Source: an uncultured bacterium (lineage in GTDB: Bacteria > Bacteroidota > Ignavibacteria > UBA10030 > BY39). From it: 41,989 nt of DNA. Position numbers and translations under genes: made by a program. The notes beneath the pieces are model-generated. The model was not told where the DNA came from. It made no database searches and was given only the letters and a program-made list of their open reading frames with translations. This document shows positions 23,134-33,979 of this stretch, one piece after another; the first letter of the stretch is position 1; each line of letters begins with the position of its first letter. The stretch covers positions 1 to 41,989 of the forward strand of contig CALCJK010000015.1 in NCBI GenBank assembly GCA_937967455.1. Reading direction: 5' to 3'.

Positions 23134-23625
23134 ATGGGATTATTAGATAAAAGATTTGAAAGCGAAAATATAGTTATAACAACAATGGACGATCTACTTA
23201 ACTGGGCAAGATTGTCATCATTGTGGTTTATGCAATTCGGACTTGCTTGTTGTGCTATAGAAATGATGGCGACTGGTGCATCTCATTACGATCTTGATCG
23301 ATTTGGTGTAATGCCTCGTGCTACCCCGCGTCAAGCTGATGTTATGATAGTCGCCGGCACAGTTACAATTAAAATGGCAGAAAGAGTAAAACGACTTTAT
23401 GATCAGATGGCAGAACCAAGATATGTTATCTCGATGGGGAGTTGTTCAAATTGCGGTGGTCCTTATTGGGAACATGGTTATCATGTTTTGAAAGGTGTGG
23501 ATCGAGTTATTCCAGTTGATGTATATGTGCCTGGTTGTCCTCCACGCCCTGAGGCTTTACTCGAAGGAATTCTTAAACTTCAAGAAAAAATCAGAAAACA
23601 TAGTTTGGTGGAAAAAAAGGTATAA
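23134..23625 (+). CDS. nuoB: NADH-quinone oxidoreductase subunit B
   Basis: A 163-residue subunit holding the terminal N2 [4Fe-4S] cluster that hands electrons to quinone. The ligands are visible: the adjacent C39-C40 in [11 protein letters not shown]104 in MGSCSNCGG and C135 in VPGCPPRPE. It lies 39 nt after nuoA; nuoC begins 4 nt after its stop. Confidence 0.97.
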   Translation: MGLLDKRFESENIVITTMDDLLNWARLSSLWFMQFGLACCAIEMMATGASHYDLDRFGVMPRATPRQADVMIVAGTVTIKMAERVKRLYDQMAEPRYVISMGSCSNCGGPYWEHGYHVLKGVDRVIPVDVYVPGCPPRPEALLEGILKLQEKIRKHSLVEKKV

Positions 23626-23629
23626 ATTT

Positions 23630-24109
23630 ATGAATCCATTAGAAATTTTGGAAAAGATAAAAACTAAATTTCCTGAAGCCATACTTGAGGCAAAAGTTGA
23701 AGGAGTTCTCGAGCCATTTGCAAAAATTAAAACGGAATTTATCAAAGATGTATGCCAGTTTATGCGAGATGAGCCTGAGTTGAACTTTGATTATTTAATG
23801 TGTTTAAGCGGGATGGATTATGGTAAGGGTTTATTAGGAGTTGTTTATAATTTGAACTCAATTAAGTTCAAGCATAAATTTACATTAAAGGTAGAAGTAA
23901 GTTTGGATTCGCCAAATGTGCCATCAGTTGAATCTATCTGGAAGACTGCCAACTGGCACGAGCGCGAGGCATATGATATGTTTGGTATAAATTTTATAGA
24001 TCATCCGGATTTAAGAAGAATGCTACTTCCTGAAGATTGGGATGGCCATCCGCTTCGAAAAGATTACCAGGTGCAAGAATTTTATCATGGAATGAAAGTG
24101 CCATATTAA
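23630..24109 (+). CDS. nuoC: NADH-quinone oxidoreductase subunit C
   Basis: A 159-residue '30 kDa' subunit of the peripheral arm. I chose ATG 23630, just after the nuoB stop; the frame stays open upstream only through overlap with nuoB. The family signature [22 protein letters not shown] and the ending LRKDYQV are present. It is a separate gene from nuoD, not the CD fusion found in enterobacteria and Bacteroides. Confidence 0.95.
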   Translation: MNPLEILEKIKTKFPEAILEAKVEGVLEPFAKIKTEFIKDVCQFMRDEPELNFDYLMCLSGMDYGKGLLGVVYNLNSIKFKHKFTLKVEVSLDSPNVPSVESIWKTANWHEREAYDMFGINFIDHPDLRRMLLPEDWDGHPLRKDYQVQEFYHGMKVPY

Positions 24110-24110
24110 T

Positions 24111-25259
24111 ATGAATACAATAATTGAAACTAAACAAGTAAGAGATTTAAGAACGGAAGAAATGGTTGTGCAGATGGGTCCACAACACCCATCGACACAT
24201 GGTGTTCTGCGACTTGAGGTTACAACTGAAGGTGAAGTAGTAAAAGATGTAAAACCAATTATTGGATATCTTCATAGATGTTTTGAAAAACACTGTGAAC
24301 AGATGACGAATTACCAACAGGTAATTCCTTATGTAGATCGGATGGATTATGTAGCTGCAATGTCGATGGAGTGGAGTTATGTGCTTGGAATGGAAAGAAT
24401 GCTTGGAATTCAGGTGCCTGAAAGGGTTGAATATATTCGAGTTATAATGGCTGAACTGCAAAGAATTGCTTCACACATTATTGCAATTGGAACTTATGGT
24501 TTGGATCTTGGAGCTTTTACTCCTTTCCTCTATCTATTCCGCGATCGTGAAATGATACTGGATATTTTTGAGCGAACCTGCGGGGCTCGATTGCTTTATA
24601 ATTATTTCTGGATTGGAGGATTATCGCACGACATTCCACCTGAATTTGTAGATAAAGTTCGTGAATTTGTGAAGCAGTTCAAAAATACGATTGTGGAAGT
24701 AAATAACCTCTTATCATACAATGAAATTTTCATAAAGCGTACTGCTAATATTGGTATACTCCCGGCTGATGTAGCAATAAATTATGCAACATCTGGGCCT
24801 GTGCTTCGTGGCTCTGGAGTAAATTGGGATTTAAGAAGAGACGATCCTTATAGTATTTATGACCGATTTGAATGGGAAGTTCAGGTTGGGAAAGGTGAAA
24901 TGGGCACGGTCGGCGATTGCTGGGATCGATATATGGTCCGTTGTAGAGAAATGGAACAAAGTCTGAAAATTATAGAACAGGCAGTTGAACAAATTCCACC
25001 AGGTGATGTGCAGTCTGCTATACCCAAAAGAATCAGGCCCAATCCTGGAGACATTTACGTTCGTACAGAAGCACCACGCGGTGAATTGGGTTTTTATATT
25101 GTAAGCGATGGTACAAATTCACCTTATCGAGTTAAAGGTCGTTCATCCTGTTTTGTAAATTTGTCGGTACTTCCAGAAATATCAAGAGGTTATATGATAG
25201 CAGATTTAATTGCCATACTTGGAAGCATAGATATTGTTTTAGGTGAAATAGATAGATAA
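24111..25259 (+). CDS. nuoD: NADH-quinone oxidoreductase subunit D
   Basis: A 382-residue '49 kDa' subunit, which forms the quinone-binding cavity together with NuoB. It has GPQHPSTHG (23-31), whose His lines the quinone site, and then [11 protein letters not shown] and CWDRYMVR. It ends [19 protein letters not shown], the usual C-terminus. It starts 1 nt after the nuoC stop, so translation is probably coupled. Confidence 0.97.
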   Translation: MNTIIETKQVRDLRTEEMVVQMGPQHPSTHGVLRLEVTTEGEVVKDVKPIIGYLHRCFEKHCEQMTNYQQVIPYVDRMDYVAAMSMEWSYVLGMERMLGIQVPERVEYIRVIMAELQRIASHIIAIGTYGLDLGAFTPFLYLFRDREMILDIFERTCGARLLYNYFWIGGLSHDIPPEFVDKVREFVKQFKNTIVEVNNLLSYNEIFIKRTANIGILPADVAINYATSGPVLRGSGVNWDLRRDDPYSIYDRFEWEVQVGKGEMGTVGDCWDRYMVRCREMEQSLKIIEQAVEQIPPGDVQSAIPKRIRPNPGDIYVRTEAPRGELGFYIVSDGTNSPYRVKGRSSCFVNLSVLPEISRGYMIADLIAILGSIDIVLGEIDR

Positions 25260-25285
25260 AAATTTTAATAATCTGATATAAAGAA

Positions 25286-26305
25286 ATGGAAAAATTTTTA
25301 ATTGATATCTTTGGTAAAGAAATTGCCGCATATATAATAATTGCAATTATACCGTTGATCTTCATTGTTCCATATGCCCTTTTTGCAGTTTGGCTTGAAC
25401 GGAAAGTTTCTGCACATATGCAGGATCGACTGGGCCCAATGTATACAGGTGGATGGCATGGTTGGGCGCAAACAATTGCTGATATTGTCAAGTTACTGCA
25501 GAAAGAAGACATTGTACCAGCTGCTGCCGATAAAAAATTACATTTACTTGCTCCATATGTTGTTTTTATTGGTTCTTATGCTGCCTTTGCTGCAATTCCT
25601 TTCAGTAGTGAATATATTGGAAGCCATCTAAATCTTGGAATTTTTTATATTATCGCTGTTTCATCGCTTGTGGTTGTTGGTTTGTTGATGGCGGGCTGGT
25701 CTTCAAATAACAAGTGGTCGCTATTTGGTGCAATGCGCTCTGCAGCACAAATTGTAAGCTACGAGATTCCTACTGCTTTATCATTACTTGCTGTTGTTAT
25801 GATCGCAGGTACTTTGAATTTACAGGAAATTAACAGGATGCAGAGCGGTTGGTTCTGGAACTGGTTTGTATTCGCAAAGTTTCCATTTGTGTTTATTGCA
25901 TTTTTAATTTATTTTGTTGCTTCGCTGGCTGAAGTGAATCGTACCCCTTTCGATATTCCTGAAGCTGAATCAGAACTTGTTGCTGGATATCATACTGAAT
26001 ATACTGGAATGAAATTCGCAATGTTTTTCCTTGCTGAATATGCAAATATGTTTGCAGTCTCTGCAATTGCCTCAGCAGTTTTTCTCGGTGGATGGAACAG
26101 TCCTTTTGGAGACTTTATGAGTGGACCAATCTGGGGAGTTTTCTGGTTCGTGGCTAAAGGAATGTTTTTCATCTTTGTACAAATGTGGTTGAGATGGACA
26201 CTCCCAAGAACTCGTGTAGATCAACTAATGTATGTTTCCTGGAAAGTTCTCACACCCTTTGCATTTTTTTGTATTTTCGCTATCGGTATTTGGCTAATGT
26301 TATAA
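25286..26305 (+). CDS. nuoH: NADH-quinone oxidoreductase subunit H
   Basis: A 339-residue membrane subunit with about eight helices that connects the quinone site to the proton-pumping arm. Conserved segments are [16 protein letters not shown] (36-51) and the acidic loop [15 protein letters not shown] (216-230). It directly follows nuoD; the nuoE, nuoF and nuoG genes that sit here in many operons are missing. Confidence 0.97.
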   Translation: MEKFLIDIFGKEIAAYIIIAIIPLIFIVPYALFAVWLERKVSAHMQDRLGPMYTGGWHGWAQTIADIVKLLQKEDIVPAAADKKLHLLAPYVVFIGSYAAFAAIPFSSEYIGSHLNLGIFYIIAVSSLVVVGLLMAGWSSNNKWSLFGAMRSAAQIVSYEIPTALSLLAVVMIAGTLNLQEINRMQSGWFWNWFVFAKFPFVFIAFLIYFVASLAEVNRTPFDIPEAESELVAGYHTEYTGMKFAMFFLAEYANMFAVSAIASAVFLGGWNSPFGDFMSGPIWGVFWFVAKGMFFIFVQMWLRWTLPRTRVDQLMYVSWKVLTPFAFFCIFAIGIWLML

Positions 26306-26312
26306 AAATTGA

Positions 26313-26891
26313 ATGAATAAAATGAAAAAATATTTTTTAGATATATTTAAAGCTATCTGGACAGTTTTGGTGGGAATGAAAATTACATTCAAACATCTCT
26401 TCGTTCCTGCTGTCACAATTCAATATCCTGATGTTAAATTAGAATTACCAGAACGAGCAAGAAACAGATTGTATGTTAATATGGATGATTGTATTGGATG
26501 CTTACAATGTGCTAATGCCTGTCCAGTTGATTGCATAGATATCGAAACAGTTAAATCGTTACCAACTGAAGATTTGGGATTAACTTCAAAAGGGACTAAG
26601 AAACGTTTATATGTAACTAAATTTACAATCGACATAGCAAAATGCTGTTACTGCGGATTGTGCGTCCCGCCTTGCCCAACAGAGTGTATATTTATGACTG
26701 ATAAATATGAATTTTCTGAATATAATCGTCACAATTTGATATACAATTTTAGTACAATGACTGAACAGGAGATAGCTGAAGTTAAAGCACGTGCGGCTGA
26801 AGCTGAAAAAGAAGCAGCTGCGAAAAAAGCTGCAACTAAACCTGTAGCTCCTGCTACTACTAACCCCGAAACAAAAAAGAGCGAAAATTAA
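26313..26891 (+). CDS. nuoI: NADH-quinone oxidoreductase subunit I
   Basis: A 192-residue ferredoxin-like subunit with two [4Fe-4S] clusters (N6a/N6b). The ligands are C60-x2-C63-x2-C66-x3-C70 and C111-x2-C114-x2-C117-x3-C121; each set also has a cysteine four residues on (C74, C125), which belongs to the other cluster. Residues from about 150 onward form an Ala/Lys/Glu-rich, low-complexity tail beyond the usual fold. ATG 26322 is an alternative start three codons in. It lies 7 nt after nuoH. Confidence 0.96.
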   Translation: MNKMKKYFLDIFKAIWTVLVGMKITFKHLFVPAVTIQYPDVKLELPERARNRLYVNMDDCIGCLQCANACPVDCIDIETVKSLPTEDLGLTSKGTKKRLYVTKFTIDIAKCCYCGLCVPPCPTECIFMTDKYEFSEYNRHNLIYNFSTMTEQEIAEVKARAAEAEKEAAAKKAATKPVAPATTNPETKKSEN

Positions 26892-26893
26892 AT

Positions 26894-27412
26894 ATGCAAA
26901 TGTTAGATTTAATTTTTTATGTGTTCGCATTATTGATCATTTTTTCTGCAAGTGTAGTCGTTTTTGCTAAAAATATTATCTACTCCGCATTTGCCTTGTT
27001 GTTCACTTTCTTCGGCGTAGCAGCTATTTACGTTTTGTTAACAGCAGATTTTTTAGCAGTTACGCAACTTCTGATTTATGTAGGTGGAATTTTAGTCCTG
27101 ATGTTATTTGGTGTAATGCTCACTCATAAGCTAATAAGCGTAGATATTGCAGTAAAACCAATGCGTATACTTCCTGCTACAATAATTATAGCGATGATAG
27201 CAGGAACTTTGATCGGGATTTTCACAACGACACAATGGAAGAGTGTAGAAAGTTTTAATGGTAATCAAATTAAGACAACCACTAATCTGATTGGTGAAGC
27301 CTTTTTAACTGCTTATCTTTTACCTTTTGAAGTTGCATCTGTTGTCTTATTAGTTGCTTTAATTGGAGCAGCTTTACTTGCAAGAAGAGAAAAACCTAAA
27401 AATAATGTATAG
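26894..27412 (+). CDS. nuoJ: NADH-quinone oxidoreductase subunit J
   Basis: A 172-residue membrane subunit with about five helices. The third helix region TQLLIYVGGILVLMLFGVML contains the pi-bulge signature of NuoJ/ND6. The start lies 2 nt after the nuoI stop. The ending AALLARREKP is typical. Confidence 0.95.
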   Translation: MQMLDLIFYVFALLIIFSASVVVFAKNIIYSAFALLFTFFGVAAIYVLLTADFLAVTQLLIYVGGILVLMLFGVMLTHKLISVDIAVKPMRILPATIIIAMIAGTLIGIFTTTQWKSVESFNGNQIKTTTNLIGEAFLTAYLLPFEVASVVLLVALIGAALLARREKPKNNV

Positions 27413-27420
27413 AAGGAACT

Positions 27421-27732
27421 ATGTTTAGTGTTGGATTAACTCATTATTTAGTTTTAAGCGCGATTTTGTTTTCATTGGGATTGTTCGGAGTTGTTACTCG
27501 AAGAAACGCAATCCTAGTTTTAATGGGTATTGAATTAATTTTAAATTCGGCAAACATAAATTTTATTGCATTTTCCCATTATGGAAAATTAAATATTGAT
27601 GGACAACTTGCTGCAGTTTTTGTAATTATACTTGCAGCAGCTGAAGCAGCAGTAGCTCTGGCAATTGTCTTGAATATTTATAAAACATTCCAAACTGTAA
27701 ATGTTGATGAAATAAATAAATTGAAAGAGTAA
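27421..27732 (+). CDS. nuoK: NADH-quinone oxidoreductase subunit K
   Basis: A 103-residue membrane subunit with three helices. It carries the conserved intramembrane glutamates in LMGIELILNSANINFIAF and VIILAAAEAAVALAIVL. It has the usual length and lies 8 nt after nuoJ and before nuoL. Confidence 0.96.
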   Translation: MFSVGLTHYLVLSAILFSLGLFGVVTRRNAILVLMGIELILNSANINFIAFSHYGKLNIDGQLAAVFVIILAAAEAAVALAIVLNIYKTFQTVNVDEINKLKE

Positions 27733-27740
27733 CCAGATAT

Positions 27741-30008
27741 ATGAACCAGGATTTGCTTGTAATATTATCAATAAGTAATCTTTTAATTCCGTTATTATCA
27801 TTTTTGATTCTAATATTTTTTGGCAAGCGATTACCCCGTGGTGGCGATTCAATTGCAACTACTTTGCTCTTTATAGTTCTTGGATCATCATTTTATGTGA
27901 TGTTCCAGAAACTTATGAATTTCCCAGATGAAGCAATTCAAGCATCTTTCAAATGGGTTTCATTTGGAAATGTCCCTTTTATAGGTCAACTTGATATACA
28001 TCTCGGTATCGTATTAGATAATCTATCTGTGATTATGTTAACTGTTGTTGCGATTGTAAGCTCGCTAGTTCATCTTTTTTCAATCGGATATATGAAAGAT
28101 GATGTTCGCTATTCCAGATATTTTGCATTTTTAGGTTTCTTTACTTTTTCAATGTCTGTAATTGTTCTTACCAATAACTTTTTTACAATGTATGTTGGAT
28201 GGGAACTTGTTGGTATAAGCTCTTATTTGTTAATTGGACATTGGTATGAAAAAAAATCTGCTTCGGATGCAGCTATTAAAGCATTTATTGTGAACAGGAT
28301 TGGTGACCTGGGAATGTTTGCAGGAGTGATGATAATTTTCTTTACATTTAAAACTTTCAGTTTTGACCAAATATTCAACGCGATTTCTTCCGGAAATATT
28401 CCAATGGGAAGCGAAAACTGGTTAACTGCAGCTGGAATATTGATATTCTGTGGTGCAATCGGTAAATCAGCTCAATTTCCGCTACATGTCTGGTTGCCTG
28501 ATGCAATGGAAGGTCCAACACCAGTAAGTGCACTGATTCATGCTGCTACTATGGTTGCAGCTGGTGTTTATTTGGTAGCTAGGGTATTTGTTATGTTTAC
28601 CGCCGATGCATTGGTTTTCATTGCATACATCGGTGCAATTACTGCATTTATCTCTGCAACAATTGCAATTGCACAAAACGATATAAAAAAAGTTTTAGCA
28701 TATTCTACAATCTCACAACTTGGTTATATGATAATGGGACTTGGTGTTGGTGCGTACACTGCTGGATTCTTCCATCTTACAACACATGCAATGTTTAAAG
28801 CTGGTTTGTTCCTTGGTTCTGGTTCTGTTATACATGCAATGCATCATGCACTACATCATCAGCATGATCATCAAACGGATCCGCAGGATATTAGAAATAT
28901 GGGGGGATTAAGACAAAAAATGCCTGTAACATTCTGGACCTTTTTGATTTTTACACTTGCAATCTCTGGTGTACCTTTTACTTCAGGGTTTTTAAGCAAG
29001 GATTCTATACTTGCAGGTACACTTGCATTTGGTAATTTAACGGGTCATTATCTAATTCCAATTATAGGATTTTTCGTTGCAGGACTTACAGCATTTTATA
29101 TGTTTCGCTTGGTGATAATAACTTTTTTAGGTGAGCATAAAGATAATAACCGAATTGTGTTAATCCATGAATCACCTGCTGTTATGACAATACCACTTAT
29201 AATATTCGCAGTATTATCATTCTTTGCTTTCTACTCACTTAATCCATTCGATGCAGCAGAAGGATGGATTTATAAAGTTTTACCGCGACCTGATTCGGTT
29301 GTGCCATTAGCATCTAAAGCCGCTAGTAGTGATGTGTTTAATGAAGCACTTCATCATGCTCATTATCCTGCTATGTTTTTGTCACTTATTATTGCTGGTC
29401 TTGGAATATTATTTGCTTATATTACATATCATTGGAGAAAGATTGATGCTGATAAAGTTGCTGAGAAATTTAAACCAGTTTATCAGTTTTTACTTAACAA
29501 ATGGTATTTTGATGAGTTGTATGGTAAAATTTTCGTTGCTGGAACACATGCAACAACAAGAATTTTGAGATGGTTCGATAATAACATAATAGATGGATTT
29601 GTAAATAATGTTGGTCATTGGACTGTTGCAATCACACTTGGTTATAAAGAACAATGGAAATATAAGACTTTAAGTAGTACTGTTTATTTGACCGTTGCAA
29701 TTATTACTTCAGTTCTTGTTACTTTTTTCTCTGCATCCTCACTCTGGCCTGCAGCTTCATCAATAATTAATTATCTGTTTGCAATTATAATCGGAATAAT
29801 AGCAGGTTCGCTCACATTTTTTGGTTTCTGGGCTGGTGCTGGCGGATTCGATAAATATATAGTAGATGGACTTGTAAATGGTGTGGCTTATCTCTCAGGT
29901 TTCTTTGGTTTGGTATTCAGAAAGTTTCAAACTGGAAAAATACAAACTTACCTCATTTTCGTCCTGTTTGGATTTATAGTCTTATACTTTATATTCAGAT
30001 TTTTATAA
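27741..30008 (+). CDS. nuoL: NADH-quinone oxidoreductase subunit L
   Basis: A 755-residue antiporter-like subunit at the distal end of the membrane arm. Signatures are VGWELVGISSYLLIGHWYE with the key TM5 Glu, KSAQFPLHVWLPDAMEGPTP starting at K242 and NDIKKVLAYSTISQLGYM. It is longer than the E. coli protein (about 613). The extra part is C-terminal to the antiporter core, which includes the lateral helix that clamps NuoM and NuoN. A His-rich loop (HAMHHALHHQHDH) follows the core. Confidence 0.97.
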   Translation: MNQDLLVILSISNLLIPLLSFLILIFFGKRLPRGGDSIATTLLFIVLGSSFYVMFQKLMNFPDEAIQASFKWVSFGNVPFIGQLDIHLGIVLDNLSVIMLTVVAIVSSLVHLFSIGYMKDDVRYSRYFAFLGFFTFSMSVIVLTNNFFTMYVGWELVGISSYLLIGHWYEKKSASDAAIKAFIVNRIGDLGMFAGVMIIFFTFKTFSFDQIFNAISSGNIPMGSENWLTAAGILIFCGAIGKSAQFPLHVWLPDAMEGPTPVSALIHAATMVAAGVYLVARVFVMFTADALVFIAYIGAITAFISATIAIAQNDIKKVLAYSTISQLGYMIMGLGVGAYTAGFFHLTTHAMFKAGLFLGSGSVIHAMHHALHHQHDHQTDPQDIRNMGGLRQKMPVTFWTFLIFTLAISGVPFTSGFLSKDSILAGTLAFGNLTGHYLIPIIGFFVAGLTAFYMFRLVIITFLGEHKDNNRIVLIHESPAVMTIPLIIFAVLSFFAFYSLNPFDAAEGWIYKVLPRPDSVVPLASKAASSDVFNEALHHAHYPAMFLSLIIAGLGILFAYITYHWRKIDADKVAEKFKPVYQFLLNKWYFDELYGKIFVAGTHATTRILRWFDNNIIDGFVNNVGHWTVAITLGYKEQWKYKTLSSTVYLTVAIITSVLVTFFSASSLWPAASSIINYLFAIIIGIIAGSLTFFGFWAGAGGFDKYIVDGLVNGVAYLSGFFGLVFRKFQTGKIQTYLIFVLFGFIVLYFIFRFL

Positions 30009-30053
30009 ATATTTTGAAAATTAATTAAAAAATTATGGAGTAGACAAGATTCA

Positions 30054-31658
30054 ATGGAACTAGAATTTTTAAATATCGGGATTTTAAGCTGGATAACTTT
30101 TCTTCCAATTATTGGAATGATAATAGTTTTAATTCTTCCAAAAACCAACTGGAATTCTATTAGATGGACTTCAGCGCTATTTACGGGAATACAGGTTATC
30201 CTTGCAGTCATTATTTTTATTAATTACAATAGAACACTCCCTGGAGTGAATGATATCAATTCATTTCAGTTTGTTGAAAAAGTAAATTGGATAACAGTCC
30301 AGAGTTTTCCTTGGGTTGGAAAGATCGATATAGATTACTTCGTTGGTATTGATGGATTGAGTGTCGCAATGGTTTTATTAACTGCGTTGATTTCTTTTAT
30401 TGCGGTCTTTGCTTCTTGGAATATCGATAAAGCAGTTAAAGGATACTTTGCACTTTTATTACTTCTTGATACTGGTATGATGGGGGTATTTGTTGCACTG
30501 GATTTCTTTCTCTTTTATGTGTTCTGGGAAGTTATGTTGTTACCGATGTATTTCTTGATTGGAATATGGGGAGGTCCTCGACGCGAATATGCTGCAATTA
30601 AGTTCTTCCTTTACACACTATTTGGTAGTGTGTTAATGTTGCTTGTTATGTTAGCTCTGTATTTCAGTGTAACATATGTTGACCCACAAACCGGGGAGAA
30701 AGTACATACATTTAATATGCTTTTAATGATGAATCCAGCTCATTATGAACCTAATTCGCTGTTAGCAGGTCTACATACCTTCTGGAGATACATTGCTTAC
30801 ATTGGTTTGTTTATTGGGTTTGCAATTAAAGTTCCGATATTTCCGTTCCATACCTGGCTTCCAGATGCACACGTAGAAGCACCTACTGCGATTAGTGTAA
30901 TCCTAGCTGGAGTTTTGTTAAAAATGGGAACTTATGGATTGTTAAGAATATCATATCCAATGTTTCCGGACGCAATGGTATACTTCGCTGTCCCACTTGC
31001 AATTTTAGGATTTATAAACATAGTTTATGGTGCAATGGTTGCAATGGCTCAAACCGACTTTAAAAAGCTTATTGCTTATTCGAGTATAAGTCATATGGGG
31101 ATTGTTATACTTGGTATGTCGGCACTAAATACGCAGGGTGTTACAGGTGCTATAATGCAGATGTTCAATCATGGAACGATTACAGCAATGTTGTTCTTAA
31201 TTGTTGGTGTGATCTATGATCGAGCACACACAAGAGGATTGAATGAATTTGGTGGGCTTGCTAACCAAATGCCTAAATATACCGGTGTTGTTACTGTTGC
31301 ATTTTTTGCTGCACTGGGTTTACCAGGTTTAAGCGGATTCATTAGTGAAGCTTTTGCGTTTCTCGGAGCATTCCAAGTTCATAGATGGATTACAATTGCT
31401 TCTACACTTGGAATAGTTCTAACAGCTGCTTATATGTTGTGGACTTTACAAAGGGTCTTCCTGGGCACACTACCAGAAAAATGGAAAACATTACCCGACA
31501 TAAACGGAAGAGAATTATTCACACTTGTTCCACTTGCAATAATTGTAATTATACTGGGTATTTATCCAAGTCCATTGATTGATCTAATGAACTCTTCGGT
31601 CAACCATCTTGTCGAGTTTGTTAGTAATGGTGCCGGAATGTCGATGCCAAAACCATAA
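30054..31658 (+). CDS. nuoM: NADH-quinone oxidoreductase subunit M
   Basis: A 534-residue antiporter-like proton-pumping subunit. It has FWEVMLLPMYFLIGIWGG, with the channel Glu near residue 159. VPIFPFHTWLPDAHVEAPTA starts near 262, and TDFKKLIAYSSISHMG follows. It lies 45 nt after nuoL. The length is normal for the family. Confidence 0.97.
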   Translation: MELEFLNIGILSWITFLPIIGMIIVLILPKTNWNSIRWTSALFTGIQVILAVIIFINYNRTLPGVNDINSFQFVEKVNWITVQSFPWVGKIDIDYFVGIDGLSVAMVLLTALISFIAVFASWNIDKAVKGYFALLLLLDTGMMGVFVALDFFLFYVFWEVMLLPMYFLIGIWGGPRREYAAIKFFLYTLFGSVLMLLVMLALYFSVTYVDPQTGEKVHTFNMLLMMNPAHYEPNSLLAGLHTFWRYIAYIGLFIGFAIKVPIFPFHTWLPDAHVEAPTAISVILAGVLLKMGTYGLLRISYPMFPDAMVYFAVPLAILGFINIVYGAMVAMAQTDFKKLIAYSSISHMGIVILGMSALNTQGVTGAIMQMFNHGTITAMLFLIVGVIYDRAHTRGLNEFGGLANQMPKYTGVVTVAFFAALGLPGLSGFISEAFAFLGAFQVHRWITIASTLGIVLTAAYMLWTLQRVFLGTLPEKWKTLPDINGRELFTLVPLAIIVIILGIYPSPLIDLMNSSVNHLVEFVSNGAGMSMPKP

Positions 31659-31690
31659 AATTCATTATATAAATTAAGAGACTTTAACTT

Positions 31691-33187
31691 ATGTTGCAGC
31701 AAATAATTGATAGTGTAAGAATATTTCAACCTGAAATTACATTGACTCTGGTTGCCTGCGTTGTTATAATCCTTGATCTGGTTTTTAAAAATCGTCCAAG
31801 AATGCTGGCGATCACTTTATTAATAGGATTTTTTATCACAGGTTATTACCTAATACAACAAATGACAGGTATGACAGTTTCTGCTTTTGGCAATATGTTC
31901 TTGATAGATCCATATTCCATTTTCTTCAGGTTGCTTATACTTTTAACATCTATATTTATTGTTGTATTCTCGTTAATGTCTGCTGAATTATATAATGGAA
32001 AAAGAAAACTTGGTGAGTATTATGTATTTATTACGACTGCTACTTTAGGAATGTTCCTAATGACTGGAGCGGGTAATCTTCTTATGATGTATCTTGCGAT
32101 CGAGTTGACCTCGATAAGTTCCTATATACTTGCAGGTTATAAGAAAGAAGTTCCTGATTCAAACGAAGCCTCGCTGAAGTATATAATATATGGTGCAGTA
32201 TCTTCGGGGATGATGTTATATGGAATATCAATAATTTATGGATTAACTGGATCACTTGATTTTTATAATATAAATACAGCTTTTCAAACCGGAGAAGTAA
32301 ATTTCTTGGCATTGGTAGCTGCAAACGTTCTTATGATTGTGGGTTTTGGTTTTAAGATCTCAGCAGTACCATTTCATTTCTGGACACCTGATGTATACGA
32401 AGGTGCACCAATTACAATTACTGCATTTCTTTCTGTTGCATCTAAAGCTGCGGGTTTTGCAATTTTTATGAGATACTTCTTTACAGCATATTACGATCCA
32501 GTTACTGCGGCTTTGAGTGGGACATTAGCTACGCTCTCTGGCTTTGATTGGAACATTATTATTGCTGTGATATCTGTAGCAACAATGACTATCGGAAATT
32601 TTATAGCATTATGGCAAACAAATTTAAAACGACTACTTGCTTATTCAAGTATTGCACACGCAGGTTATATGTTGATGGGTGTTGTAGTATTGAGTAGTGA
32701 AGGTGTAGCCGCAGTTCTTATTTACTTCGCTGTTTATCTTTTTATGAATCTTGGTGCTTTCTTTATTGTGATGTTGATAGCCGATAAAATTGGAAGTGAG
32801 GATATTGAATCTTATAAAGGACTTGGATACAAGGCTCCGTTTATGGCTGTTTCACTTTCTATATTCTTAATTTCGTTAACGGGTTTACCACCAACTGCGG
32901 GTTTTATAGGTAAGTTATACTTATTTGCTGCACTCATAAATCACCAGTGGATTTGGTTGGCTATAATTGGCGTGTTAAATAGCGTTGTATCATTATACTA
33001 TTATGTAAAAGTCTTTAGAAATATGTTCCTTCGAAATATAGATGAGGAACATGAACAACTTAAATTCAATCCCATACAAGTTATAATTACAATATTACTT
33101 GTCGCTCCAACTTTAATACTGGGATTATATTTTAGTCCATTAGTAAATTTAGCACAAGCGTCGGTAAATATTCTTGGATTGAAATAA
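31691..33187 (+). CDS. nuoN: NADH-quinone oxidoreductase subunit N
   Basis: A 498-residue antiporter-like subunit. It has LAIELTSISSYILAGYKK with the TM5 Glu, KISAVPFHFWTPDVYEGAP near 220, and NLKRLLAYSSIAHAGYM. Last gene of the nuo operon; the 22-nt gap to the convergent coaX gene holds no obvious terminator. Confidence 0.97.
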   Translation: MLQQIIDSVRIFQPEITLTLVACVVIILDLVFKNRPRMLAITLLIGFFITGYYLIQQMTGMTVSAFGNMFLIDPYSIFFRLLILLTSIFIVVFSLMSAELYNGKRKLGEYYVFITTATLGMFLMTGAGNLLMMYLAIELTSISSYILAGYKKEVPDSNEASLKYIIYGAVSSGMMLYGISIIYGLTGSLDFYNINTAFQTGEVNFLALVAANVLMIVGFGFKISAVPFHFWTPDVYEGAPITITAFLSVASKAAGFAIFMRYFFTAYYDPVTAALSGTLATLSGFDWNIIIAVISVATMTIGNFIALWQTNLKRLLAYSSIAHAGYMLMGVVVLSSEGVAAVLIYFAVYLFMNLGAFFIVMLIADKIGSEDIESYKGLGYKAPFMAVSLSIFLISLTGLPPTAGFIGKLYLFAALINHQWIWLAIIGVLNSVVSLYYYVKVFRNMFLRNIDEEHEQLKFNPIQVIITILLVAPTLILGLYFSPLVNLAQASVNILGLK

Positions 33188-33209
33188 TTTTGTTATAAAC
33201 TAAATGTGC

Positions 33210-33974
33210 TTATTTATTCATATCGTAAATTAATTTAGCTCCCTCAAGTACAAGTGATGGTTCACAGTGTAATTTTAGTTTACTTTCCATACATATTATT
33301 TTTGAGTATCCACCTGTAACGATTAATTTAGCTTTAGTTCCGAGTTCTTTTTCGATTCTTTTTATTATCCCTTCCATTGCGTCAAGAGCACCATAAAGAA
33401 TACCTGATTGCATGCTCTCGCTTGTATTTTTACCTATAATGTGTTTCGGAAACTTTAATTCGATCTTTGGTAACTGAGCAGCACGCCTGTGGAGCTCTCC
33501 ACCAGCTGTCTCAATACCTGGGGCAATTACTCCACCAAGGTACTCTCCCTTTTTGGAGATCACATCGAAAGTTGTAGCTGTACCAAAATCCACAATTATT
33601 GAAGGTCCACCATATTTTTTAAATGCAGCAACAGCATTACATAATCTGTCAGCACCAACCATTCTTGGATTATCATACTTGATCTTAATACCAAGTTTTA
33701 AATCTGATGATATAATGATAGGCTTTGTATTAAAGTACTTTATTGAAAGTAATCTGTATATATTTGTAAAATTTGGCACGACAGAAGAAATTACCACACC
33801 ATTAATATCCCTTGGTGATATACTGATTTGATCAAAAAGTAATTTAACAACTAAAAAGCTTTCGTCCTCGGTTCTGGTAATGCTACTCGATAATCTCCAG
33901 TGTGATAAAAGCCTGTCATCTTTAAATACTCCTATAACAATGTTCGTATTGCCGATATCTATTGCTAATAACAT
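33210..33974 (-). CDS. coaX: Type III pantothenate kinase
   Basis: A 254-residue ASKHA-fold kinase that phosphorylates pantothenate, the first step of coenzyme A synthesis. It has the phosphate-binding AIDIGNTN (4-11), NPRMVGADRLCNA (102-114) and IVDFGTATTFD (127-137), and then GGVIAPGI. It is of the standard length. It lies 5 nt downstream of birA on the same strand, an association seen in many bacteria, so the two are probably one operon. Confidence 0.96.
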   Translation of the reverse strand: MLLAIDIGNTNIVIGVFKDDRLLSHWRLSSSITRTEDESFLVVKLLFDQISISPRDINGVVISSVVPNFTNIYRLLSIKYFNTKPIIISSDLKLGIKIKYDNPRMVGADRLCNAVAAFKKYGGPSIIVDFGTATTFDVISKKGEYLGGVIAPGIETAGGELHRRAAQLPKIELKFPKHIIGKNTSESMQSGILYGALDAMEGIIKRIEKELGTKAKLIVTGGYSKIICMESKLKLHCEPSLVLEGAKLIYDMNK

Positions 33975-33979
33975 AAATT

